A DNA stretch of 44,117 bases from Paracoccus sp. UBA889. Its GTDB lineage: Bacteria; Pseudomonadota; Alphaproteobacteria; Rhodobacterales; Rhodobacteraceae. The number at the start of each line of letters is the position of its first letter. The first letter of the stretch is position 1. The notes below the pieces were generated by a model. It saw nothing but the letters and a program-made list of their open reading frames with translations. It ran no database searches and was not told the origin of the DNA. The stretch spans positions 210,707-254,823 of the forward strand of contig DBFD01000050.1 in the NCBI GenBank assembly GCA_002294185.1, given 5' to 3'. The translations under genes and the position numbers were made by a program. This document shows positions 33,403-41,430 of the stretch, piece after piece.

Positions 33403-35061
33403 CTACACCTCGTCGCGCCAGCGGTTGACCAGCGGATAGCGCCGGTCCAGCCAGAAGGCCCTGGTCGAGATACGCGGGCCGGGCGCGGCCTGATAGCGTT
33501 TCCATTCGCTGACATAGAGCAGCGTTTCCACCTTCCTGACGGTTTCGGCGTCAAAGCCCCGGGCGACCAGATCCTTCAGGGCCAGATCCTTTTCGACCAG
33601 CCCTTCGAGGATCGCGTCCAGCACCTCGTAGGGCGGCAGCGAATCCTGATCCTTCTGGTCGGGGCGCAGCTCCGCCGAGGGAGGCTTGTCGATGATCTGC
33701 GGCGGAATCACCTCGCCCTCCGGACCCATCATCCAGTCGCGGTGATTGGCGTTGCGCCAGCGGCAGGTCTCGAACACGCGGGTCTTGTAGAGATCCTTGA
33801 TCGGGTTATAGCCGCCGGCCATGTCACCGTAGATCGTGGCGTAGCCGACCGCGACCTCGGACTTGTTGCCCGTGGTCAGCAGCATCTCGTTGAACTTGTT
33901 GCTGATCGCCATCAGCATCACGCCCCGCAGGCGGGACTGGATGTTTTCCTCGGTGGTGTCGGGCGCGGTGCCGGCCATCAGATGGGCCAGCGCATCGGTC
34001 ACCGCGTCGCGGGCCCCTTCGATATGGACGGTATCGAGCCGCGTGCCCAGACGCCGTGCACAATCGGCGGCATCATCCAGGCTGGCCTGCGAGGTGTATT
34101 GCGATGGCAGCATCACGCAGCGGACGTTTTCCGGCCCGATCGCGTCGGCGGCGATGGTGGCCACCAGCGCCGAATCGACGCCGCCCGACAGGCCCAGCAC
34201 GACCTTGCGAAAGCCGGATTTGCGCAGATATTCGCGCAGGCCCAGCATCATCGCCTGATAATCCTGTTCCCAGGCATCGGGTTGCGGCGCCATCAGGCCC
34301 GGCTGGGCCTGCCAGCCTTCGCCCGTGCGGATGAAATCGACATGGGCCAGCATCTCGGTGAAGGGCGGCAACTGGACCGCCTTCCTGCCGCCGGGATTCA
34401 GCACGAAGCTGGCGCCGTCATAGATCTGGTCGTCCTGGCCGCCCACCATGTTGACATAGACCAGCGGCAGGCCGGTTTCGATCACGCGACCGACCATGTG
34501 GCCCATGCGCAGATCCAGCTTGTCACGATGATAGGGGCTGCCATTCGGCACGATCAGGATCTCGGCCCCGGTCTCGGCCAGCGTCTCGGTCACGTCGGGA
34601 TACCAGCCGTCCTCGCAGATCGGCGATCCGATGCGGGCGGGTCCGACCGGATAGGGGCCGCTGATCGGGCCGCTGTCGAACAGGCGCAATTCGTCGAAAA
34701 GCTGCTTGTAGGGCAGGTGGTGTTTCAGCACGCGGGCGACCAGCTTGCCCTGCCTGAAGACGAACCAGGCATTATAGAGACCGTCGCCGTCGCGCCACGG
34801 ACCGCCGATGGCCAGGGCGGGACCATCCGCACAATCCGCGCCCAGCCGCATGATCCGGGCCATGGCGTCTTCGGTGAAGGCGGGTTTGAGCACCAGATCC
34901 TGGGTCTGGTAGCCGGTGATGAACATCTCGGGCAGGGCCAGCATGTCGGCGCCGGCCTCGCGCGCGGCCTGCCATGCGTCGCGTGCCTTGGCGGCATTGC
35001 CGGGCAGATCGCCCACGGTGGCGTTCAACTGGCCGATGGTCAGGCGGAAACGGTCGGTCAT
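33403..35061 (-). CDS. nadE: Glutamine-dependent NAD+ synthase
   Basis: A 552-residue two-domain NadE that makes NAD+ from nicotinic acid adenine dinucleotide with glutamine as nitrogen donor. The N-terminal nitrilase-type glutaminase domain (about 1-255) has triad E45 (LALPEMFITGY), K113 (LKHHLPYKQ) and C149 (GSPICEDGWYPD). The C-terminal synthetase (about 275-552) has the PP-loop LGLSGGVDSALVA, TTGNKSEVAVGYATIYGDM and FETCRWRNA. ATG 35061 is family-typical. Its 3' end lies next to the palindrome cassette. Confidence 0.95.
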   Translation of the reverse strand: MTDRFRLTIGQLNATVGDLPGNAAKARDAWQAAREAGADMLALPEMFITGYQTQDLVLKPAFTEDAMARIMRLGADCADGPALAIGGPWRDGDGLYNAWFVFRQGKLVARVLKHHLPYKQLFDELRLFDSGPISGPYPVGPARIGSPICEDGWYPDVTETLAETGAEILIVPNGSPYHRDKLDLRMGHMVGRVIETGLPLVYVNMVGGQDDQIYDGASFVLNPGGRKAVQLPPFTEMLAHVDFIRTGEGWQAQPGLMAPQPDAWEQDYQAMMLGLREYLRKSGFRKVVLGLSGGVDSALVATIAADAIGPENVRCVMLPSQYTSQASLDDAADCARRLGTRLDTVHIEGARDAVTDALAHLMAGTAPDTTEENIQSRLRGVMLMAISNKFNEMLLTTGNKSEVAVGYATIYGDMAGGYNPIKDLYKTRVFETCRWRNANHRDWMMGPEGEVIPPQIIDKPPSAELRPDQKDQDSLPPYEVLDAILEGLVEKDLALKDLVARGFDAETVRKVETLLYVSEWKRYQAAPGPRISTRAFWLDRRYPLVNRWRDEV

Positions 35062-35089
35062 GGCGTGGCCCCGGGCTTCTCTCGCGCCC

Positions 35090-35118
35090 GTGATAGGGGA
35101 TGGCGCCGGAAAGGGAAA
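35090..35118 (-). promoter_or_regulatory. Candidate promoter of nadE
   Basis: On the minus strand TTTCCC and TATCAC are 17 bases apart, ending about 28 bases before the nadE start. Confidence 0.4.
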
Positions 35119-35126
35119 GTCGGGCT

Positions 35127-35155
35127 TTGCGCGCGGCGCGGCCATGGGTTAGACC
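35127..35155 (+). promoter_or_regulatory. Candidate promoter of the MORN-repeat gene
   Basis: TTGCGC (35127-35132) and TAGACC (35150-35155) are 17 bases apart. The predicted leader is about 20 bases and includes AAGGGCG before ATG 35182. Confidence 0.4.
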
Positions 35156-35181
35156 TTTGGCAAAAGACGAAGGGCGTGGCG

Positions 35182-36657
35182 ATGAAACGGGCAGCGGCAG
35201 CGGCGACGGCGGGTGCATTGGCTTTGGCGCTGATGGCGGGCGCAAGCGGCGCGGATGCGCAGGTCGTCACCAAGCAATACGATGATGGCGGTGTCTACGA
35301 AGGCACGTTCCGCAACGGCCGTCAGCACGGGCAGGGCACCTATACGCTGCCCAACGGCTATGTCTACGAGGGCGACTGGGTCGAGGGCGAGATCCGGGGG
35401 CAGGGCAAGGCCACCTTTCCCAACGGATCGGTCTATGTCGGCCAGTTCGTCAAGGGCAAGCCCGAGGGGCGCGGCAAGATCACCTATCCCGATGGCGGCA
35501 CCTATGAGGGTGACTGGATCGCCGGCGAGATCACCGGCGAGGGGGTGGCGCGCTACGCCAATGGCAGCGTCTACACGGGCCAGTTCGTCAAGGGACTGCA
35601 TCAGGGCAAGGGCACGCTGACCCAGCCCAACGGCTACAAATACGAGGGCCAGTGGAATGCCGGCGTCAAGGAGGGGCAGGGCCGGATCACCTATCCCGAC
35701 GGCGCGGTCTACGAAGGCGGGATGCTGGCCGGACAGCGGGCCGGCAAGGGCAAGCTGACCATGGCCGACGGCATGGTCTATGACGGCATCTGGGCGGCCG
35801 GGCAAATGTCGGGAACGGGGGTGCTGGTCCAGGCCTCGGGCGACCGATACGAGGGGCAGATGCAGCGCGGCCAGCGCGAGGGCCAGGGCGTTGCGACCTA
35901 TGCCAATGGCGATGTCTATGACGGCAGCTTCAAGGCCGACCGCCGTCACGGCAAGGGCACCTTCACCGGCACCGATGGCTATGTCTACAGCGGCGACTGG
36001 GTCGAGGGCCGGATGGAGGGGCAGGGCCAGATCACCTATCCCGACGGTTCGGTCTATGTCGGCCAGATGAAGAACGACCGGCCGGACGGGTCCGGCAAGA
36101 TCACCTATCCCGACGGCTCGACCTATGAAGGGCAGTGGGCCGAGGGGGTGATCGAGGGCGAGGGCAAGGCCCGCTATGCCAACGGCATGGTCTATGAAGG
36201 CAATTTCAGGAACGCGCGCAATGACGGGCAGGGGCGCATGTCCTATCCCGACGGCTATGTCTATAACGGCGCCTGGAAGGACGGCCAGCGCCATGGCGAG
36301 GGTCAGGCGACCTATGCCGATGGAACGGTCTATACCGGTGCCTTCGTGGCTGGCCTGCGCGAGGGTCAGGGCAAGCTGACCACGCCGGACGGCTTCGTCT
36401 ATGAAGGCGGCTGGAAGGCGGGCGAGATCGACGGTCAGGGCGTTGCGACCTATGCCAATGGGGATCGCTACGAGGGCCATTTCGCGGCCGGCAAGCGGCA
36501 GGGCCAGGGCGTGATGCGCTATGCCAGCGGGCAGGTTGCCGCCGGCGAATGGGAGGACAACCGCCTGATCGACGCCCAGCCCGCCCCGGCCAAGGGCGAG
36601 GCGGGCGGCGGCGGCGCAGCCTCCGGCGATGCCGAAGCGCCCGCGCCCGAAGGATGA
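35182..36657 (+). CDS. Exported MORN-repeat protein (18 repeats), 491 aa
   Basis: A 491-residue protein with a signal peptide (about 1-26, AGALALALMAGASGADAQ) followed by 18 consecutive 23-residue MORN units (residues 39-452, consensus YEGxWxxGxxxGxGxxxYxDGxV) and a short Gly/Ala/Pro-rich tail. MORN arrays form long beta-sheets used in lipid or protein binding; the exact role of bacterial, exported ones is not established. No enzyme domain is attached. ATG 35182 is set by the signal peptide. The gene faces away from nadE and converges with the tonB operon. Confidence 0.9.
   Translation: MKRAAAAATAGALALALMAGASGADAQVVTKQYDDGGVYEGTFRNGRQHGQGTYTLPNGYVYEGDWVEGEIRGQGKATFPNGSVYVGQFVKGKPEGRGKITYPDGGTYEGDWIAGEITGEGVARYANGSVYTGQFVKGLHQGKGTLTQPNGYKYEGQWNAGVKEGQGRITYPDGAVYEGGMLAGQRAGKGKLTMADGMVYDGIWAAGQMSGTGVLVQASGDRYEGQMQRGQREGQGVATYANGDVYDGSFKADRRHGKGTFTGTDGYVYSGDWVEGRMEGQGQITYPDGSVYVGQMKNDRPDGSGKITYPDGSTYEGQWAEGVIEGEGKARYANGMVYEGNFRNARNDGQGRMSYPDGYVYNGAWKDGQRHGEGQATYADGTVYTGAFVAGLREGQGKLTTPDGFVYEGGWKAGEIDGQGVATYANGDRYEGHFAAGKRQGQGVMRYASGQVAAGEWEDNRLIDAQPAPAKGEAGGGGAASGDAEAPAPEG
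35296..36537 (+). repeat. Tandem coding repeat, 18 units of 69 bp
   Basis: These bases encode the MORN array. Units are degenerate at DNA level but keep words such as GGCAAGATCACCTATCCCGA and TCTATGTCGGCCAG in several copies (for example near 35475, 36040 and 36100), which makes unequal crossing-over possible. Confidence 0.8.
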
Positions 36658-36733
36658 ATGGTCCCCCTCCACCGAGGTTTGTCCGCCCCGCGGGCCGGGC
36701 GCCTGTCGGCCCTGCCGCTTCGCCGGATCGCGA

Positions 36734-37633
36734 TCAGCGAATCGCGAAGGGCTGCTGGAACGACAATTGCCGCTGCGCCAGGCTGGGCGGGGCGGCGGGG
36801 CAGCGCGCCCTGCGGACCGCGCGCAGAACCTGCTGATCGACGCGCGCGTCGCCCGAGGAGCCGTTGAGCGACGCGCCTTGCACGCGCCCGTTCCGGCCGA
36901 CGACGAAATTCACCGCCATTCGTGCCCCGCGCCCGCCCGACACGCGAGAGACGCTGCGCGCCATGCAGGCGCCGATCTGCTGCCGCCAGCTTGCCTCGAT
37001 CCGGGCCAGTTGCTGCGGGCTGATACCGCCGCCGCCGCCGGTAGCCTCAGGGCTGGCCTGCATCTGCCCGCCCTGACCCGCCTTTGCCGGCACGGCCTGC
37101 CGTTGCGGATCGCGCGGCTCGGGCTGCACCTGCCGCCGCGGTTCCGGCTGTGGCGTCGGGCCGGGACGGGCGGCCGGGCGATCCGAGGCGGTCAGCGTCA
37201 AGGCCGACGCGGCCTCGATAGCGGGCGGCTGCAAGGGTCGAAGGTCGGGCAGCGCCGTGCTGTCGATCTGCGCCGCCGGTTCCACAGGCGGCGGGGGCAG
37301 GTTCGGGCGGAGCTCGGGCGGGGGTGTCGTCGCAGATTGCGGCATCGCGTCCGCCACCAGCGGCGGTCCGGCGGCCCGCGGACGAATCGGCGCCTCCTCT
37401 GGCGCGGCTGGCTGGACGGTGTCGGGGACGGGCTTCGTCTGAACCTCGGGCGGGGCCGACCATTGCGACACCATCTGCCGGATCGCGGGACCGCCCGCCG
37501 ACAATCGCGCAGGCGCCGCCGCGTCCCGCGCCTCGCCCCGCGCGGCGTCGCGCGGCAGCAGCATCGCGCCCGCCGAGACGTGCAGCGCGGCTGCAATGGT
37601 GATGAACCCGGCCATCTCGAGAAATCTGCGCAC
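36734..37633 (-). CDS. tonB: TonB-like energy transducer
   Basis: A 299-residue protein with an N-terminal membrane helix (about 9-27), a long proline-rich periplasm-spanning region (about 60-200) and a C-terminal TonB-type domain (about 210-295: LARIEASWRQQIGACMARS, MAVNFVVGRNGRVQGASL). TonB links the proton-driven ExbBD motor to outer-membrane receptors for iron complexes or vitamins. The start is GTG 37633, 5 bases after the upstream exbD stop. No TonB-dependent receptor gene lies in the window. Confidence 0.88.
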   Translation of the reverse strand: MRRFLEMAGFITIAAALHVSAGAMLLPRDAARGEARDAAAPARLSAGGPAIRQMVSQWSAPPEVQTKPVPDTVQPAAPEEAPIRPRAAGPPLVADAMPQSATTPPPELRPNLPPPPVEPAAQIDSTALPDLRPLQPPAIEAASALTLTASDRPAARPGPTPQPEPRRQVQPEPRDPQRQAVPAKAGQGGQMQASPEATGGGGGISPQQLARIEASWRQQIGACMARSVSRVSGGRGARMAVNFVVGRNGRVQGASLNGSSGDARVDQQVLRAVRRARCPAAPPSLAQRQLSFQQPFAIR

Positions 37634-37638
37634 CAGCG

Positions 37639-38019
37639 TCAGCCCCCGCCGACCACGAGCCGCAGGTCCGCATCAGAAGCGGTGCGAAGGCGTTTCAGCA
37701 GGCGTGCGATCCGGACCCCCTCCACCGCCTCGTCGGCGCGGATTTCAAGCGGACCTTCATCGGTCCGCGCCGCGATCAGCGGCCAGACCGCCTCGCCGCG
37801 CGCCGCATCATAGGCCAGTTCGCCCCCGGCCGAGACATAGAGAACGCCCCGGGCCTGCGCGGGGATGTCCGATCGGCTGTCGGGCGGTGTCACATCGAAT
37901 GGCGGCGCCGGCGCGATCTGCGCGGTGAGCAGGAAGAAGATCAGCAGCAGGAAGACGACATTGATCATCGGGATGATCGATTCGCCGCGGCGCCTGCGGG
38001 GGGGCATGTCGATGCGCAC
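37639..38019 (-). CDS. exbD: ExbD/TolR-family protein (second copy)
   Basis: A 126-residue ExbD-type protein with the membrane helix (about 17-40, PMINVVFLLLIFFLL) carrying the asparagine where the other copy has the proton-carrying aspartate (PMID). Loss of that acidic residue suggests this copy may be a structural partner rather than a proton carrier. The start is given as GTG 38019 (MRIDMPPRRRRGES); TTG 38034 and ATG 38007 are alternatives. It is tightly packed between the first exbD and tonB. Confidence 0.82.
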   Translation of the reverse strand: MRIDMPPRRRRGESIIPMINVVFLLLIFFLLTAQIAPAPPFDVTPPDSRSDIPAQARGVLYVSAGGELAYDAARGEAVWPLIAARTDEGPLEIRADEAVEGVRIARLLKRLRTASDADLRLVVGGG

Positions 38020-38023
38020 GGGC

Positions 38024-38416
38024 CTATTCCACAAGGATCAGGTCGTCAAATCCCGCGTCGCGCAGCAGGTCCATGACCGACACGACACGCTGAAGATCGG
38101 CGCCCGGCGCCGGCCGCAGGATCACCGCGCCGCCATCCTGCGGCATCAGCGGCGCCAGCGCCGCGGCAAGATCGGCGGCTGCGACCGCTACGCCGTTCAA
38201 CGCCAGATCATCGGCGCCGATCCTGACCAGCCGCGGCGCGCCCTGCCATGCGCTTTCGCCGCCGCCGGCCCCGCCGGCGATGGGCAGGACCGTATCCATG
38301 CCGAAACGCGACGATAGCATGAAGAAGATCAGCAGCAGGAAAACGACATCGATCATCGGCGTCAGCGACATGCGCCGTGGATGCCGGCGCGGCCCGAAAT
38401 CGAAGCCGCCGGTCAT
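38024..38416 (-). CDS. exbD: ExbD/TolR-family protein
   Basis: A 130-residue ExbD-type protein: short basic cytoplasmic N-terminus, one helix (about 18-36, PMIDVVFLLLIFFML) with the conserved aspartate D23 that carries protons, then a periplasmic domain. ATG 38416 overlaps the exbB stop by four bases (ATGA). It forms the motor with ExbB and drives TonB. Confidence 0.9.
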   Translation of the reverse strand: MTGGFDFGPRRHPRRMSLTPMIDVVFLLLIFFMLSSRFGMDTVLPIAGGAGGGESAWQGAPRLVRIGADDLALNGVAVAAADLAAALAPLMPQDGGAVILRPAPGADLQRVVSVMDLLRDAGFDDLILVE

Positions 38417-39099
38417 TCCGCCGCCTCGAACAGCCGGGCGGCGGGGCGGCCGGGTGCCGGCCTACGCACGAAGATCCGCGTCGCCAGATCCTCGAGATCG
38501 GCCTGCAACCGGTCGGCCACCGATTCGAACCAGCTCAGCGCCACGCCCGCCGGAATCGCCACGGCCATGCCGGCGGCGGTGGTCAGCAGCGCCTCCCAGA
38601 TGCCGCCCGCCAGATCCGCGGGATCGGCCCGGTTGCCCGAGCTTTGCAGCACCTGGAAGGCCGCGATCATGCCCAGCACCGTGCCCAGCAGACCCAGAAG
38701 CGGCGCGATGGTCGCGATCAGTTCCAGCGCCCGCAATCCCTCGCGCGCGCGATACAGGGTCTGGCGGGCAATGCGGGTGGTTTCTTCGCGCGCGGCCTTT
38801 TCGCCGATGGCCGGATCCAGCGAGGTGCCTATCGCCGCCTGCGCCACGCGCGCGCGCGCCGAGGGGCGGTTCCTCACCGCGGCCAAAGCCTCGGCATGGC
38901 GGCCCTGCATCCACAATTCCAGCGCCCGGCGCGAATGGCGGCCGCCCCAGACGCCCAGACGCCACAGCGCCCACAGCTTCCACAGGATCACCGCCAGCGT
39001 GGCGACCGACAGCGCCGCGATCAGCCACATCGTCCAGCCGCCATCGCGAATCAGGCCGATCGGCGGCAGCGCGGCAAGGCTCGATCCTAGATCGGACAT
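38413..39099 (-). CDS. exbB: ExbB/MotA/TolQ-family proton channel protein
   Basis: A 228-residue ExbB-type protein with three membrane helices (about 22-42, 125-150, 165-190). The conserved segments ALELIATIAPLLGLLGTVLGMI and GIWEALLTTAAGMAVAIPA are present. First gene of the exbB-exbD-exbD-tonB operon, all on the minus strand with overlaps or gaps of a few bases. Confidence 0.92.
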   Translation of the reverse strand: MSDLGSSLAALPPIGLIRDGGWTMWLIAALSVATLAVILWKLWALWRLGVWGGRHSRRALELWMQGRHAEALAAVRNRPSARARVAQAAIGTSLDPAIGEKAAREETTRIARQTLYRAREGLRALELIATIAPLLGLLGTVLGMIAAFQVLQSSGNRADPADLAGGIWEALLTTAAGMAVAIPAGVALSWFESVADRLQADLEDLATRIFVRRPAPGRPAARLFEAAE

Positions 39100-39172
39100 G
39101 ACTCAACTCCGGTTCGGGGCAGGATTGGCGGAAAACCTGCGCGGGGCAAGCGGAACACTGGCCTTTCAAGTC

Positions 39173-39201
39173 GCGCTAGGGTTTTCGACTAAATTTGTCA
39201 A
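39173..39201 (-). promoter_or_regulatory. Promoter of the exbB-exbD-exbD-tonB operon
   Basis: On the minus strand TTGACA (39196-39201) and TAGCGC (39173-39178) are 17 bases apart. The -35 box is a perfect consensus. The region 39180-39205 is AT-rich compared with its surroundings and could hold an iron-responsive operator, but no known box is clear. Confidence 0.55.
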
Positions 39202-39264
39202 GTAATGCGGCGCGCGCATCGGCGGGGTCTTGCAGCGGCTCATGGCTGCGGGCAGGCTTGCGCG

Positions 39265-39885
39265 ATGGAGCGTTTTCCCGCGATCATCCTGGCCGGAGGC
39301 CGCGCCACCCGGATGGGCGGCGGCGACAAGCCGCTGCTGGATCTGGGCGGTCGGCCGATGCTGGCCCATGTCATCGTGCGGCTGTCGCGGCAATGCGGTC
39401 CGCTGGCGCTGAACGCCAATGGCGATCCGGCGCGATTCGCCGCGTTCGGCCTGCCGGTTCTGGCCGATGACCTGCCCGGATTTCCCGGTCCGCTGGCGGG
39501 GATCCTGGCGGGGATGGAATGGGCGGCGGCCGTCGGGGCGGCCAGCGTGGTCAGCGTCGCCGCCGACACCCCCTTCTTTCCCGCGGATCTGGCCACGCGC
39601 CTGGCGCGCGCGCGGACGGATGCCGGGCCGGTCATCGCCGCCACGCAAGATGCCTCGGGCGCGCTGGCCGATCATCCGACCTTCGGCCTCTGGCCCGTCG
39701 CGCTGCGCGATCCCCTGCGCCGGTTCCTGAAGGCGGGACAACGGCGGCTGCGCGATTTCGCTGCGCGTCACGATGCCGGACGCGCGGTCTGGAAAACGGC
39801 CGCGATCGATCCCTTCTTCAACATCAACACACCCGAGGATCTGGCGCGGGCCCGCGCCGGCCCCGGCGAAAGGAGCTCCGGATGA
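39265..39885 (+). CDS. mobA: Molybdenum cofactor guanylyltransferase
   Basis: A 206-residue nucleotidyltransferase that attaches GMP to molybdenum-molybdopterin to form MGD, used by DMSO-reductase-type enzymes. Signature parts: AIILAGGRATRMGGGDKPLL (6-25), AGILAGMEWA, SVAADTPFFP and the C-terminal FFNINTPEDLARA. ATG 39265 gives the family N-terminus. Its stop overlaps the next start by four bases (ATGA). Confidence 0.92.
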   Translation: MERFPAIILAGGRATRMGGGDKPLLDLGGRPMLAHVIVRLSRQCGPLALNANGDPARFAAFGLPVLADDLPGFPGPLAGILAGMEWAAAVGAASVVSVAADTPFFPADLATRLARARTDAGPVIAATQDASGALADHPTFGLWPVALRDPLRRFLKAGQRRLRDFAARHDAGRAVWKTAAIDPFFNINTPEDLARARAGPGERSSG

Positions 39886-40643
39886 CGAAACGCGGAATCG
39901 ATCATGTCGCGCTGACCGTGCGCGACCTGCCCGGCATGGCGGATTTTTACCAGGCGGTCATCGGCCTTGCGCCGCTGGGCGGCGACGGCGAAACCCGCCG
40001 GCTGGGCGCGGGCGGGCGGCTGCTGCTGGAACTGCGCGCCGATCCGGCCGCGAAACCGCGCGATCCGCGCCATGCGGGGCTGTTTCATACCGCCTTCCTG
40101 CTGCCCGGCCGCGCCGATCTGGCGCGCTGGTTGCGTCACGCGGAAAGCACCGGAACACGGTTGAGCGGGGCCAGCGATCATGGCGTCAGCGAGGCGCTGT
40201 ATCTGGATGACCCCGAGGGCAACGGCATCGAAATCTATCGCGATCGTCCCGCGGACCAATGGAATCGCGACGGCGACCGGATCGGGATGTTCACCCGCCG
40301 GCTGGATCTGGACGATCTGGCCGGCGTGGCGGACGGGCCGTGGCGGGGGGCGCCCGAAGACAGCCTTGTCGGCCATGTCCATTTGCAGGTGGGCGAACTG
40401 CCGCCGGCAGAGGATTTCATGCGGGGCGATCTGGGGCTGAACCGGACATTCGAGGCTCCGGGCGGGGCCTGGTATGGCTGGGACGGCTATCACCATCATC
40501 TGGCCTGCAATGTCTGGAACAGCCGCGCCGCCGGCCACCGCGATCCGGCGATGGCCGGACTGGCCGAGGTGGTGCTGGCCGATCCGGCGCGTTCGGGCGC
40601 GGTGATGACCGATCCCTGGGGTACGCGCTTTCGCGTCGCCTGA
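39882..40643 (+). CDS. VOC-family dioxygenase-like protein (CatE-like)
   Basis: A 253-residue protein with two VOC modules (about 4-122 and 160-253). Candidate metal ligands are H8 (GIDHVAL), E117 (GNGIEIYRDRP) and histidines H165/H167 (GHVHLQV). The segment WDGYHHHLACNVWNS (200-214) is typical of the CatE type of catechol-2,3-dioxygenase-like proteins. The true substrate is open; ring cleavage is not shown by sequence alone. It overlaps mobA by four bases, though no functional link to molybdenum cofactor is apparent. Confidence 0.82.
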   Translation: MTKRGIDHVALTVRDLPGMADFYQAVIGLAPLGGDGETRRLGAGGRLLLELRADPAAKPRDPRHAGLFHTAFLLPGRADLARWLRHAESTGTRLSGASDHGVSEALYLDDPEGNGIEIYRDRPADQWNRDGDRIGMFTRRLDLDDLAGVADGPWRGAPEDSLVGHVHLQVGELPPAEDFMRGDLGLNRTFEAPGGAWYGWDGYHHHLACNVWNSRAAGHRDPAMAGLAEVVLADPARSGAVMTDPWGTRFRVA

Positions 40644-40710
40644 CGCTTGCAACCCGGCAGCGCAGGACCGAGGCTGAGCAAGGCGAAATATGCGACGGAA
40701 GGGCCCGGCG

Positions 40711-41256
40711 ATGGCGATCAAGACCGCTCAGGATATCCACGATTTCTGGTTCTCGGACCAGATGCGCAGCCACTGGTTCAAGAAGTCGGACCAGATCGAC
40801 CGCCGGATCATCCAGCTTTTCGGCGAAACCTACGAGGCGGCGCATGGCGGCCGGCTGGACCACTGGATGCGGGATCCGCAGGGGGCTCTGGCCCTTGTCA
40901 TCGTGCTGGACCAGTTCCCGCGCAACATGTTCCGCGGATCGGGGCGCAGCTTTGAAAGCAACGATCTGGCGCTGCGGCATGCGGGCGCCGCGCTGGATCA
41001 TGGTTTCGATCAGCAGGTGGAGGCGACCGCGCGGCAGTTCTTTTACCTGCCCTTCATGCACAGCGAGGATCTGCAGGATCAGGATCGCGCGGTCAGGCTT
41101 TACGAGGCTCTGGGCGACGAAAGCTCTTTGCGGTTCGCCCGCCAACATCGCGAAATCATCGCCCGCTTCGGCCGCTTTCCGCATCGCAACGCGGTCCTGG
41201 CGCGCGAATCGACACCGGACGAGACCGAGTTCCTGAAAACCCATCAGGGGTTCTGA
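40711..41256 (+). CDS. DUF924 family protein
   Basis: A 181-residue, helix-rich protein of the DUF924 family: DIHDFWFSDQ, LDHWMRDPQGALALVIVLDQFPRN, FFYLPFMHSEDLQDQD and RFGRFPHRNAVLARES are the family landmarks. Fold is TPR-like; function unknown. ATG 40711 follows GGAAGGGCC; an in-frame ATG at 40690 would add seven residues. It is followed by a bidirectional terminator shared with tRNA-Leu. Confidence 0.9.
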   Translation: MAIKTAQDIHDFWFSDQMRSHWFKKSDQIDRRIIQLFGETYEAAHGGRLDHWMRDPQGALALVIVLDQFPRNMFRGSGRSFESNDLALRHAGAALDHGFDQQVEATARQFFYLPFMHSEDLQDQDRAVRLYEALGDESSLRFARQHREIIARFGRFPHRNAVLARESTPDETEFLKTHQGF

Positions 41257-41293
41257 ACCGCGACGCGGGCGCGAAACGCCTGCGCCGGAAACG

Positions 41294-41329
41294 AAAAATC
41301 CCGCCGCTCTTGCGAACGGCAGGATTTTT
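41294..41329. terminator. Bidirectional intrinsic terminator
   Basis: AAAAATCC-C-GCCG, a 10-base loop, then CGGC-A-GGATTTTT. The T-tract on the plus strand (41325-41329) ends the DUF924 transcript; on the minus strand the mirrored T-tract (41298-41294) ends the tRNA-Leu transcript directly after the CCA end. Confidence 0.8.
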
Positions 41330-41330
41330 G

Positions 41331-41415
41331 TGGTGCCCAGGAGAGGACTCGAACCTCCACGCCTTGCGGCACACGGACCTGAACCGTGCGCGTCTACCAG
41401 TTCCGCCACCTGGGC
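41331..41415 (-). tRNA. tRNA-Leu(CAG)
   Basis: An 85-base leucine tRNA. Acceptor stem GCCCAGG pairs with CCTGGGC, followed by discriminator A and an encoded CCA (41331-41333). The anticodon loop TTCAGGT gives CAG at 41379-41381 (minus strand), reading CUG, the most used leucine codon in such GC-rich genomes. A long variable arm (TGCCGCAAGGCGT) and the T-loop GGTTCGAGTCC confirm class II type. Confidence 0.97.
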
Positions 41416-41430
41416 AGGTGGTGAGCGGGG

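Noticed and set aside
33343-35181. N-terminal extension of the MORN frame back to 33343
   Set aside because: This stretch is antisense to nadE; the signal peptide and ribosome-binding site set the start at 35182.
35296-36537. Regular 69-bp repeats considered as CRISPR or satellite DNA
   Set aside because: Units are degenerate and in frame, without constant spacers, and encode MORN motifs.
35149-36672. 507-codon frame antisense to the MORN gene
   Set aside because: Its repetitive product mirrors the MORN DNA repeats; the sense frame has signal peptide, ribosome-binding site and clear MORN consensus.
39180-39205. AT-rich segment before exbB considered as a Fur, Irr or RirA box
   Set aside because: No clear match to a consensus I can state with confidence; only the promoter is called.
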